From NCBI GenBank assembly GCA_026993045.1, contig JALWWR010000056.1:1-6911 (forward strand): 6,911 bases of DNA, given 5' to 3'. The position numbers and the translations under genes are program-made. This document shows, piece after piece, positions 1-5,927 of this stretch (its first letter is position 1; the number at the start of each line of letters is the position of its first letter). This stretch comes from Thermodesulfatator sp. (GTDB lineage: Bacteria; Desulfobacterota; Thermodesulfobacteria; Thermodesulfobacteriales; Thermodesulfobacteriaceae). A model generated the notes under the pieces. The model was not told where the DNA came from, searched no databases, and worked only from the letters and a program-made list of their open reading frames with translations.

Positions 1-2
1 CC

Positions 3-140
3 ATTACAACCTGGTGGTTGAGGGAATATTATGCTTATAAAGCCAAAGACAAAAGAAGAAGAACGCAGAAAAAAGAGATGGCAAAAGCTTATATGGCGGA
101 TGACATGGAGGTTATTGAAGCAGAGGAAGTGGTGGCCTGA
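3..140 (+). CDS. C-terminal end of an unrecognised protein (5' end outside window)
   Basis: An open frame enters from the left edge and closes with TGA at 138-140, giving 45 residues. It begins with an aromatic stretch (TTWWLREYYAYK), continues through a lysine/arginine-rich segment, and ends in an acidic tail (MADDMEVIEAEEVVA). I recognise no domain. The charge pattern looks like a genuine soluble C-terminus, but the stretch is too short to be sure, and a second frame (31-186) overlaps it. Its codons end in A or T far more often than those of the other genes here, so the region may differ in origin from its neighbours. The stop lies about 60 bp before the hairpin terminator. Confidence 0.4.
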   Translation: MTTWWLREYYAYKAKDKRRRTQKKEMAKAYMADDMEVIEAEEVVA

Positions 141-186
141 TGATAAGATGAAGCTGGAGTTCCACTTGGACTTTGTCCCACCGTAA
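31..186 (+). CDS. Alternative small basic ORF, 51 aa, unrecognised
   Basis: This ORF competes with the frame at 3-140, and probably only one of the two is real. In its favour, the ATG at 31 has an AGGGA (21-25) five bases upstream, and the TAA at 184-186 lies only about 14 bp before the terminator stem. Against it, the product is an improbable lysine-, arginine- and tryptophan-rich peptide (EEERRKKRWQK, then WWPDDKMKLEFHLDFVPP) that resembles no family I know, and it looks like an out-of-frame reading of the 3-140 gene. No signal peptide or membrane segment is seen. Confidence 0.2.
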   Translation: MLIKPKTKEEERRKKRWQKLIWRMTWRLLKQRKWWPDDKMKLEFHLDFVPP

Positions 187-195
187 AAGAAAGGT

Positions 196-735
196 TTACG
201 GATGCCCCCCTGCTATGGGGGGCATCTTTTTAAGAAGGTTCCACGCCCTTTTGTCTGCTGGTGCCAAGGTAAGTTTTTCTACCTCCTCGGGACTAAAGAT
301 TCTTGTGTCCTGACAATCCACTGGCTTGGGGGATTGGTGGGTTTCTGCTAAGATAAAGTGAAGCCTGACCTTTTTATCCGGATACTGATGATCCAACACT
401 AAAAGTTCCTGAATTGGGGTGACTACAATGTCTAACTCTTCTTTTAGCTCCCGGCGAGCCGCCACCGGATAGGGTTCACCAGGCGAGACGTGACCGGAGG
501 CCGAAGAGTCCCACTTTCCGGGGTTTTCATCCTTAAGCCGCGAGCGTTTTTGTAAATAGATTCGGCCTTCGGGATCAAAAAGAAAGACATGCACCGCTTT
601 GTGAAAAAGTTTTTGTTCGTGGATCTGGCCCCGCGGAAGGAGTCCCACCACATTTCCTTCCCTATCCGTGATTTCTAACATCTCTAGCAGCATTCCTTCC
701 GGACTATCCTTTTTTTTGCGACCTCTTTTGGCCAT
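196..735 (-). CDS. Nudix hydrolase, IPP-isomerase/YfcD-like
   Basis: The 179-aa product has a Nudix fold. The Nudix box spans residues 81-103: G81, then E87, then R95-E96-L97 and E99-E100, matching GX5EX7REUXEE, with the usual late glycine replaced by D102. The EE/RE glutamates that bind the metal are intact. The flanking sequence (EITDREGNVVGLLPRGQIH, FHKAVHVFLFD, GKWDSSASGH) is of the kind found in the YfcD and isopentenyl-diphosphate-isomerase branch, so it probably hydrolyses a pyrophosphate-linked metabolite; the substrate is unknown. The ATG at 735 is preferred because AGAGGA lies 5 bases upstream. A later ATG at 693 would remove a lysine-rich N-terminus (MAKRGRKKK) and has GGAAGGA placed too close. 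The start overlaps the end of larB by 32 bp, which suggests coupled translation. The last nine residues (MPPIAGGHP) are encoded by the opposing terminator hairpin. Confidence 0.9.
   Translation of the reverse strand: MAKRGRKKKDSPEGMLLEMLEITDREGNVVGLLPRGQIHEQKLFHKAVHVFLFDPEGRIYLQKRSRLKDENPGKWDSSASGHVSPGEPYPVAARRELKEELDIVVTPIQELLVLDHQYPDKKVRLHFILAETHQSPKPVDCQDTRIFSPEEVEKLTLAPADKRAWNLLKKMPPIAGGHP
201..231 (+). terminator. Rho-independent terminator, rightward
   Basis: A perfect 10-bp GC-rich stem (GATGCCCCCC at 201-210 pairing with GGGGGGCATC at 217-226) encloses a six-base loop and is followed directly by a run of five T. This is the textbook layout for ending a plus-strand transcript coming from the left edge. 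On the minus strand no U-tract follows the stem, so it is a poorer terminator for the Nudix operon. The stem also lies inside the 3' coding end of the convergent Nudix gene. Confidence 0.85.
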
Positions 736-1483
736 TTTCTTCCTCTACCATTTGATTGATTATACTTGCAAAATAGGCTGCTCCGATCCCGTTGTCAATA
801 TTTACTACCGCCACCCCGAGGGCGCAGGTATTGAGCATGGCCAGAAGCGGGGCCAGGCCCCCAAAATGGGCCCCATAACCTACGCTGGTGGGAACCGCGA
901 TTACCGGGCGATCCACTAGACCGGCCACCACGCTCGGGAGGGCCCCCTCCATTCCAGCCACCACGATCAAGGCCCGGGCCTGGCGAAGTCTCTTCACCTC
1001 CGGCAAGAGACGATGGAGCCCGGCCACCCCCACATCGTAGAAGGTTTCGGTAAAATTCCCGAAATACTCCGCGGCCACCCGGGCCTCTTCGGCCACTGGC
1101 TGATCCGCCGCCCCGGCCGCCACTACCGCCAACCGCCCCCGTAAAGGAACCCTTTCAGGACGCCAGCCCAAAAGACGGGCCCGAGAATGATATTCCAGGA
1201 CCGGAAACCGGTCCTTAAGGGCCGTGGCCGTCTTCGGATCCAAGCGGGTGATAAGAAGGGAGACTTCTTTTTCTAAAAATGACTCCACGACGGTCTCTAG
1301 TTCCTCTAAAGTCTTCCCCGGCCCGTAGATAACTTCCGGAAAGTGTTTGCGCAGGGCCCGATGGTGATCCAGCCTTAGAGGCCCCCGTTTTTCATAAGGG
1401 AGATAGCTCAGTTTCTCCAGGGCCTCCTCTACCGACAAAGCCCCCTGCCTTAGCCCCTCCAGGATCTCCCGAAGTTGTTTCAT
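704..1483 (-). CDS. larB: LarB, nickel-pincer cofactor biosynthesis carboxylase
   Basis: The 259-aa product matches LarB over its length. An N-terminal helical region (1-75) leads into a PurE-like core (about 115-245). The core carries signature runs VAEEARVAAE (130-139), YDVGVAGLHRLL (149-160), VVAGMEGALPSVVAGLVD (174-191), VIAVPTSVGYGAHFGGL (194-210) and VNIDNGIGAAY (227-237). LarB carboxylates the pyridinium ring of nicotinic acid adenine dinucleotide and hydrolyses the phosphoanhydride. This is the first step toward the nickel-pincer nucleotide of lactate racemase and related enzymes. C220 in LNTCALG is probably the conserved cysteine reported to contact the substrate ring. The start is the ATG at 1483, which forms a 4-bp ATGA overlap with the upstream gene. 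No strong ribosome site is seen, so translational coupling is likely. The end runs 32 bp into the Nudix gene and adds a short charged tail. larC and larE are not in this window. Confidence 0.93.
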   Translation of the reverse strand: MKQLREILEGLRQGALSVEEALEKLSYLPYEKRGPLRLDHHRALRKHFPEVIYGPGKTLEELETVVESFLEKEVSLLITRLDPKTATALKDRFPVLEYHSRARLLGWRPERVPLRGRLAVVAAGAADQPVAEEARVAAEYFGNFTETFYDVGVAGLHRLLPEVKRLRQARALIVVAGMEGALPSVVAGLVDRPVIAVPTSVGYGAHFGGLAPLLAMLNTCALGVAVVNIDNGIGAAYFASIINQMVEEENGQKRSQKKG

Positions 1484-2070
1484 TTGGGCAGAGCCTGTCG
1501 GAAGATATCCTTAAGATAGCGAAGTTGGCGTTCGTATTGCGGATCAAGCTGGTCCCGGATCTTGCGCCATTCTTCCTGAAACTTAGGTTGAAGCTCCACC
1601 TCCACTTTGACCTGGACCCCCATCTGCTGGGCCAAAGCCTCCTCCATCCCTGCCAATTGAGCCTCAAATTGCTGTTTGAGTTGCTGGTAAAGCCCCTCCC
1701 GATGTTGGAGATACTGGGTGAGGAGGCGCTCGATCTCCTGGGTAAGACGTTTGACCTCCGGGAAAGATGCAAACACTGCTTCTAACCCTGCTAAAGCCCG
1801 CTTGACCTGATCCATAGCTACCTGATCCCGAGGAAGGACTACGTTTCGGAGCAGGGTGTCTAGCAGACCCTGAAGGAAAGGAAGACGTTCTTTAGGAGAG
1901 AGTCGCCCCAGTTCCTCCTCTATCTTTACCTCTTCCCCCCCTAAAAATTTGGCCGCCAAACGTCGCCCCCGATCCTGCCACTCTTGGGCCTGAAGCTCTT
2001 CTTTGGAGGCCTTGCCTATCTTTTCCGCCTTCTCTAAAGCGATCTCCAAGGCGCTTTTTATCTCTCCCAT
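1480..2070 (-). CDS. Unrecognised all-helical, cysteine-free protein, 196 aa
   Basis: This is the first gene of the minus-strand operon. The sequence is rich in Glu, Gln, Leu and Lys, has no cysteine, signal peptide or membrane segment, and is predicted by eye to be almost entirely helical. The stretch around residues 100-150 (LTQEIERLLTQYLQHREGLYQQL onward) looks like a coiled coil. The N-terminus (EIKSALEIALEKAEKIGKAS) and the C-terminus (WRKIRDQLDPQYERQLRYLKDIF) look like conserved blocks. It may belong to a domain of unknown function seen in Desulfobacterota-type genomes, but I cannot name it safely. The start is well supported: GGGGAGG ends five bases before the ATG at 2070. It ends in a 4-bp ATGA overlap with larB, so the two are co-transcribed and translationally coupled. 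That suggests, but does not show, a shared role. Confidence 0.8.
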   Translation of the reverse strand: MGEIKSALEIALEKAEKIGKASKEELQAQEWQDRGRRLAAKFLGGEEVKIEEELGRLSPKERLPFLQGLLDTLLRNVVLPRDQVAMDQVKRALAGLEAVFASFPEVKRLTQEIERLLTQYLQHREGLYQQLKQQFEAQLAGMEEALAQQMGVQVKVEVELQPKFQEEWRKIRDQLDPQYERQLRYLKDIFRQALPK

Positions 2071-2085
2071 GTCATCCTCCCCTCT

Positions 2086-2114
2086 TTGAAAAAGAATAAA
2101 TTTTCTGTTAAAAA
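2086..2114 (+). promoter_or_regulatory. Possible sigma-70-type promoter for the hdr-mvh operon
   Basis: A TTGAAA (2086-2091) is separated by 17 bases from TAAAAA (2109-2114). If this is a promoter, transcription would begin around position 2121, almost at the ATG at 2122, and the message would be nearly leaderless. That would agree with the lack of a good ribosome site for this gene. The match is modest, the region is AT-rich, and chance similarity is quite possible. Confidence 0.2.
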
Positions 2115-2119
2115 CAGAA
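2103..2119. promoter_or_regulatory. Candidate operator: perfect 7-3-7 inverted repeat
   Basis: TTCTGTT (2103-2109) and AACAGAA (2113-2119) form a perfect dyad around an AAA centre. It lies in the roughly 50-bp gap between the divergent operons and ends two bases before the ATG at 2122. The first gene downstream encodes a MerR-type helix-turn-helix, so this dyad is a plausible site for autoregulation, or for control of both directions. MerR operators are usually 18-20 bp dyads within the promoter spacer. This one is 17 bp and overlaps the possible -10, so the fit is only partial. Confidence 0.4.
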
Positions 2120-2121
2120 GT

Positions 2122-2895
2122 ATGGAGCCTGGATTGCTCTTGGAAGATATTTTACAGAAGCTTGCTGAAGAAGGCTACCAGATCAGCAAACGCACCTTTC
2201 TTTATTATGTTCAATTAGGGCTGCTCCCCAAGGGAAAAAGAAAAGGCCAGAAAAAGGGAGGGGTAAAGTTCTATTATCCAACCTGGACCCTGGAGCGCCT
2301 GAAGGCTATCCTGGAACTAAAGAAAAAGGGCTTAAAGCTAAAGGAGATCCAGGAGCGGCTCCCTAAAAAAGCCCCTTCGCCTCCGCTTCCTAAGACTTTT
2401 TCCCAAGCCGAGCGCCTCAAAGACTGTAACGCCTGCGGGATTTGCGGGGCTATTTGTCCGGTTTACGAAGAGATGGATCTTCCTCCCTGGCGCTTGATCC
2501 AGGCCTGGGAGGAGGTCCCGGACTCTTTACCTTCAGCCAATACCCCTTGGGTCTGCGTGGGGTGTTATCTTTGCGAGACCCGCTGCCCACAAGAGATACC
2601 GATAGTGGAGTTTTTACGGTTTTTAAGACGAGAAGGCCTTCCTCCAGGGAGGAGGTGGCGCAAGCATCCGGAGTGGAGCCGGATCTTTTGGAGCCTTCTG
2701 GAGGAGAGAGGGCGCTCCTTTGACTTCGGAGCCGTCCACGCCTATCAGATCCGCGTGCTGGGTCCGGCTGAGGATCAGCGGCTTTTACTGCGGCTTCCCG
2801 GCCCGGAAGGAGAAAAAGAGGTCACCGCTCCTTCCAAGATCAAGGGGCTTCCGGCCTTAAAGCGTGCGCTGGAGCGGGCTAGGGGGTGGAAATGA
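2122..2895 (+). CDS. hdrC: MerR-type HTH fused to HdrC (heterodisulfide reductase subunit C)
   Basis: This 257-aa protein has two parts. Residues 5-80 are a MerR-type winged helix-turn-helix: a helix (LLLEDILQKLAEE), the recognition segment ISKRTFLYYVQLGLLP (21-36), a basic wing (KGKRKGQKKGGVKFYYP) and the helical WTLERLKAILELKKKGLKLKEIQERL region. A proline-rich linker (81-91) follows. Residues 95-257 are HdrC, with two [4Fe-4S] motifs, C102/C105/C108/C112-P and C145/C148/C151/C155-P, and the usual helical C-terminal region. HdrC carries electrons from HdrA to HdrB. The long dimerisation helix of classical MerR proteins is absent. In the HTH, the arginine usual in RTLRYY is leucine (TFLYY). 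I chose the ATG at 2122. An in-frame TTG at 2086 would add 12 residues but has only pyrimidines upstream. The ribosome site at 2122 is itself weak (AGAAG directly adjacent). The gene ends in an ATGA overlap with hdrB. HdrC identity is firm, and the HTH call is nearly so. Confidence 0.9.
   Translation: MEPGLLLEDILQKLAEEGYQISKRTFLYYVQLGLLPKGKRKGQKKGGVKFYYPTWTLERLKAILELKKKGLKLKEIQERLPKKAPSPPLPKTFSQAERLKDCNACGICGAICPVYEEMDLPPWRLIQAWEEVPDSLPSANTPWVCVGCYLCETRCPQEIPIVEFLRFLRREGLPPGRRWRKHPEWSRIFWSLLEERGRSFDFGAVHAYQIRVLGPAEDQRLLLRLPGPEGEKEVTAPSKIKGLPALKRALERARGWK
2881..2890 (+). promoter_or_regulatory. Ribosome binding site deciding the hdrB start
   Basis: AGGGGGTGGA sits just before the ATG at 2892 at workable spacing. 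It is embedded in the end of the hdrC coding region. It supports 2892 rather than the in-frame GTG at 2886, which falls inside this site. Confidence 0.6.
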
Positions 2896-3668
2896 AAATC
2901 CTTTACTATCCGGGCTGTTCCTCGGAGCATCTGGCCCGCGACCTCTATCTCTCCATAGAAACCCTGGCCTCCTCTTTAGGAGTTGAACTGGAGGTCCTTT
3001 CAGACTGGAATTGTTGCGGGGCCCGGGAGATCGAGGAAGCTCCAGAGGGGGTGGGGCTTTTTCTGGCCGCCCGCAATCTAGCTCTGGCCCAGGGAGAAGA
3101 ACTCCTGGTGGCCTGTAGCCTCTGTTTCCATAACCTCAAACGCGCCCAAGACCTTCTTCGGAAAGAAGCGGGCTTCCGAGCCCGGATTGCAGAACTCCTG
3201 AAAGAAGAAGGCCTGGAGCTTTCCCTCAAGACTCCTCAGATCTTGCCTCTAACCGAGTTTTTGGCCCGCCTCGACCTTTCAAAGTTCCGTTCGGCAGGCT
3301 TCCGAGGCCTTCCGGTAGCGGTCTATTACGGCTGTTTCCTCTCCCGTCCTTGCCCCACAGATCTTGAAGCCTTGGAGAAGGCCCTTTCGGCGGTGGGCTA
3401 TCCGGTAGTGCCTACTACCCTTAAGTCCCATTGCTGTGGAGGGCATCTCCCCCGGACGGACTCCCCGGTCATAAAGAACCTCTGCCAGCGTCTTATCTTC
3501 GAGGCCCACCAAAAGGGGGCCACGGGGCTGGCGGTGGCTTGTCCGGTTTGTAAATTGAATCTCGAGATCTATGGAGGCCCGTCCTTTCCAGTGAGATACT
3601 TCACTCAGTATCTGGGCCTAGCGCTGGGACTTTCTCCTTCTTGGCTAGGGCTTCCGGAGGAAGAATGA
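2892..3668 (+). CDS. hdrB: HdrB, heterodisulfide reductase subunit B (two CCG domains)
   Basis: The 258-aa product carries two complete cysteine-rich CCG modules. The first has C9, C41-C42 and C75/C78 (YYPGC, NCCGA, CSLC). The second has C148, C181-C182 and C217/C220 (YYGC, HCCGG, CPVC). The gaps are 31 and 32 residues in the first module and 32 and 34 in the second, close to the family pattern. In the methanogen enzyme these modules hold two noncubane [4Fe-4S] clusters that together cleave the CoM-CoB heterodisulfide, so HdrB is the catalytic subunit. All ligand positions are present, so the site should be functional. A bacterium would need a different disulfide substrate, which the sequence does not reveal. 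There is no signal peptide or membrane anchor, as expected for the soluble cytoplasmic form. It is coupled by ATGA overlaps to hdrC upstream and hdrA downstream. Confidence 0.95.
   Translation: MKILYYPGCSSEHLARDLYLSIETLASSLGVELEVLSDWNCCGAREIEEAPEGVGLFLAARNLALAQGEELLVACSLCFHNLKRAQDLLRKEAGFRARIAELLKEEGLELSLKTPQILPLTEFLARLDLSKFRSAGFRGLPVAVYYGCFLSRPCPTDLEALEKALSAVGYPVVPTTLKSHCCGGHLPRTDSPVIKNLCQRLIFEAHQKGATGLAVACPVCKLNLEIYGGPSFPVRYFTQYLGLALGLSPSWLGLPEEE
3656..3661 (+). promoter_or_regulatory. Ribosome binding site deciding the hdrA start
   Basis: GGAGGA precedes the ATG at 3665 by three bases and lies in the last codons of hdrB. It, the ATGA overlap and the family N-terminus (RTKVFLCECGGNI) favour 3665 over an in-frame upstream start at 3641. 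Confidence 0.7.
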
Positions 3669-5548
3669 GAACGAAGGTCTTTCTTTGCGAGTGCGGCGGA
3701 AATATAAGCGAAAACCTGGATCTTAAGGCCCTTAAAAAGGCCTTGGCTTCCTCTGGAGTGGAAGTCCTCCGACACCCCTTTCTTTGCTCCCCTGAAGGAC
3801 AGGCCTTCTTTGAAGCTCGGATCCTTCCGGGAGAGGCGGTTCTAGTGGGAGCCTGCTCTCCTCACCTCCACGGCCCCACCTTCAAGACCCTCTCCAAAAA
3901 ACTCCGGGTCCGGGCCTTTCACATGGTGGCCCTGCGGGAAGAGGCGGCTTGGATAGGGAAGGAAGGGGCCTACCAGAGGGCCCTAAGGCTTTTAAAGGGG
4001 GCGCTTTCGGCCCTCCCTTATTATCAGGCCCCGGACTTAAAGGAGTTTCCAATAACCAAAGCCCTTCTAATAATAGGAGGCGGAATAGCGGGCCTTTCTG
4101 CAGCTTTGAAGGCTTCGGAAAAGGAGCTTCCGGTCTATCTCGTTGAAAGGGAGGCCTTTTTAGGAGGCAAGGCCGTCTTCCTTGATCGCCTCTATCCCCG
4201 GCTGGAATGTGCCTCCTGTCTAGTCTCCCCCCGCCTTTCCGCCTTAAGCCATCAGAAAAATATCCGCCTTTATACCCTAAGCCGGGTCCTTCAGGTGGGG
4301 GGCCGGCCCGGGGCCTATGAGGTCACTCTTGAGGAACGGCCCCGCTATGTAGACCCCGAAAGATGTCACGGCTGCGGAGAATGCCTCCGGGTCTGTCCGG
4401 TAAATCCCCCGGCCCTTACCATGGATCCCCCTCACCCGGTCCCACGGGCCCCGGTGATCCACGCTGCCCGTTGTCTTCACTTTAAGGGAGAGGGTTGTTC
4501 CCGATGTAAGGAGGTCTGCTCCCGCAAGGCCATCCGTTTTGAGGAGAACCCTCGCCTTCACCGCCTAAAGGTGGGAGGCATTATAGTGGCCACGGGCTTT
4601 AAGCCTTATCCCGTGGAGAAAATCCCCTACTACGGTTATAAACGTCTTCCAGGGGTAATCACCCTTTGGGATCTTGAAAAGGCCTTCTGCCAGAAAGAAG
4701 CCCTCCGCGGTTTTGACGGAGGCCCTCCCCGAAAGGTGGCCGTGGTCCATTGCGCCGGAAGCCGGGATCGGAGGCACCTCTCTTACTGCTCGGAGATCTG
4801 CTGCGGTTTGGCCCTAAAGGCCGGGATCCTCCTCAGGGAAAGGCTTTCGGCCGAGGTCTATCACTTTTATCTGGACCTGAGATTGAAGAGCCCGGAGGGG
4901 GAGGCCCTCCTTAGGCGGGCCAAAGAGGAGGGGCTCCGGTTTATCCGAGGGCAAGTGGCTGAGATCTCCGAAGTGCCTTTAAGGCCGGAAGATGAGGGAC
5001 GCCTGACCCTCTTGGCCGAAAACACTCTCCAGCCAGGGCAAAAGGTATGGGCTGTGGACCTGGTAGTCCTGGTCCCGGGTTTCGTACCGGAGGGCGGCTC
5101 CGAAGAGGTGGCTTCCCTCCTAGGGCTTTGTCCGGATCGGTTTGGTTTTTTCTCCCCCCGGGAGGAAAAGACCGCTCCGGTAGAGACCTTAAGGAAAGGG
5201 ATCTGGATCGCGGGCGCGGCTTCGGGCCCCAAAGATCTTTCCGAAAGCGTCCTTTCCGGGGAGGCGGCAGCCCTTGAAGCCCTTCTTTTTCTAGAAAAGT
5301 CTGCTTTTTTAGCGGATACCGAGTGGGTGGACTGGGAAGAGGAGCGTTGCGGCCGGTGCTGGCTTTGCGTGGAGGTCTGTCCCTTTAAGGCCCTTCGCGT
5401 GAGCCCCAAAGGGTTAAAGGTAGAAGAGGCCCTTTGTTGCGGCTGCGGTCTCTGTGCCAGCGCCTGTCCCTCCGGGGCCCTCCGCATAAAGCCCTTTCCC
5501 CGCCAGGCCTATCTTCAAACTCTGGAGGCCCTTGCCAATGCCCCCTAA
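3665..5548 (+). CDS. hdrA: HdrA, FAD- and iron-sulfur-containing bifurcating subunit
   Basis: This 627-aa protein has the full HdrA layout. The N-terminal domain carries C8/C10 in CECGGNI, C41 and C64 (GACSPHLHGPTF). A thioredoxin-reductase-like FAD domain starts with GGGIAGLSAAL (138-148) and continues through LECASC (C182, C185), HCAGSRD (C363) and YCSEICC (C375, C379, C380), ending near residue 545. An inserted ferredoxin domain (230-290) has C234/C237/C240/C244 and a less regular C270/C278/C281/C285 set. A C-terminal ferredoxin domain has C562/C565/C568/C572 and C591/C594/C597/C601. HdrA is the flavin-based bifurcation site of the MvhADG-HdrABC complex. It takes electron pairs from the hydrogenase through MvhD, sends one electron to ferredoxin, and sends the other through HdrC to HdrB. 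The usual cysteine of the GACQGPKD motif is alanine here (GAASGPKD, 517-524). It overlaps mvhD by 11 bp. Confidence 0.96.
   Translation: MRTKVFLCECGGNISENLDLKALKKALASSGVEVLRHPFLCSPEGQAFFEARILPGEAVLVGACSPHLHGPTFKTLSKKLRVRAFHMVALREEAAWIGKEGAYQRALRLLKGALSALPYYQAPDLKEFPITKALLIIGGGIAGLSAALKASEKELPVYLVEREAFLGGKAVFLDRLYPRLECASCLVSPRLSALSHQKNIRLYTLSRVLQVGGRPGAYEVTLEERPRYVDPERCHGCGECLRVCPVNPPALTMDPPHPVPRAPVIHAARCLHFKGEGCSRCKEVCSRKAIRFEENPRLHRLKVGGIIVATGFKPYPVEKIPYYGYKRLPGVITLWDLEKAFCQKEALRGFDGGPPRKVAVVHCAGSRDRRHLSYCSEICCGLALKAGILLRERLSAEVYHFYLDLRLKSPEGEALLRRAKEEGLRFIRGQVAEISEVPLRPEDEGRLTLLAENTLQPGQKVWAVDLVVLVPGFVPEGGSEEVASLLGLCPDRFGFFSPREEKTAPVETLRKGIWIAGAASGPKDLSESVLSGEAAALEALLFLEKSAFLADTEWVDWEEERCGRCWLCVEVCPFKALRVSPKGLKVEEALCCGCGLCASACPSGALRIKPFPRQAYLQTLEALANAP
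5524..5528 (+). promoter_or_regulatory. Ribosome binding site deciding the mvhD start
   Basis: GGAGG lies nine bases before the ATG at 5538. An in-frame TTG at 5532 would be only three bases away, too close for efficient initiation, so the ATG is preferred. Confidence 0.5.
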
Positions 5549-5927
5549 AATTATCGGGTTTCTCTGCGAATGGTGTGCAGCCCGGGCCTTGGAGAACTTG
5601 GCCTTTCATCGCCCCGAGCTTCCCCCAGGGTTTCAACCCTTACGCATCAACTGCACCGGAAGTCTGGAACTCGAAGTGGTAACAAAGGCCTTGGCCCAGG
5701 CCGAAGGGGTGCTGGTGGCGGGCTGTCCCTCGGGGGAATGCCACTTTAAGGAAGGAAACCTCCGGGCCGGCTTGCACCTTGAGGCCTTGAGACGAGTGCT
5801 TTCCGCCCTGGGGGAAGACCCCCGACGCCTCAAGGTCCTCTGGCTCTCAGCCGGGGAAGGGGAGCGCCTGGGGGAGGAAATTTGGAAGTTCTATAGGGAA
5901 TTGAGCCATGAAGATCGCGGTTCATAA
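5538..5927 (+). CDS. mvhD: MvhD, hydrogenase iron-sulfur (delta) subunit
   Basis: The 129-aa product is of the usual size for MvhD, the small iron-sulfur protein that links the hydrogenase to HdrA. Five cysteines sit in the family's conserved places: C10 and C13 (FLCEWC), C39 (INCTG), and C63 and C68 (VAGCPSGECHFKEGN). The C-terminal part (LKVLWLSAGEGERLGEEIWKF) matches the conserved end of the family. In the known complex MvhD carries a [2Fe-2S] cluster and passes electrons from MvhG to HdrA. Its position between hdrA and the hydrogenase small-subunit gene fits that role exactly. It starts 11 bp inside hdrA and ends 20 bp inside mvhG. Confidence 0.95.
   Translation: MPPKIIGFLCEWCAARALENLAFHRPELPPGFQPLRINCTGSLELEVVTKALAQAEGVLVAGCPSGECHFKEGNLRAGLHLEALRRVLSALGEDPRRLKVLWLSAGEGERLGEEIWKFYRELSHEDRGS

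Noticed and set aside
201..226. Hairpin as terminator for the minus-strand operon
   Set aside because: The stem is symmetric, but no U-tract follows on that strand and the Nudix stop codon lies beyond it, so it is assigned only to the plus strand.
668..919. Plus-strand open frame across the larB/Nudix overlap
   Set aside because: It has a short hydrophobic start that could suggest a membrane peptide, but it is fully antisense to two well-supported genes and continues into implausible sequence.
1392..1772. Minus-strand open frame across the larB and helical-protein junction
   Set aside because: It is an out-of-frame reading with Ser/Arg-rich low-complexity sequence. Both overlapping genes have better starts and recognisable products.
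2086..2121. TTG start that would extend the MerR-HdrC protein by 12 residues
   Set aside because: Only pyrimidines precede it, and the extra residues (KKNKFSVKNRS) cover the inverted repeat. The ATG at 2122 sits right before the HTH domain.
4867..5487. Long minus-strand open frame (206 codons) antisense to hdrA
   Set aside because: Its product is a Ser/Arg/Pro-rich string of the kind produced by reading a GC-rich gene backwards, and hdrA is certain on the other strand.
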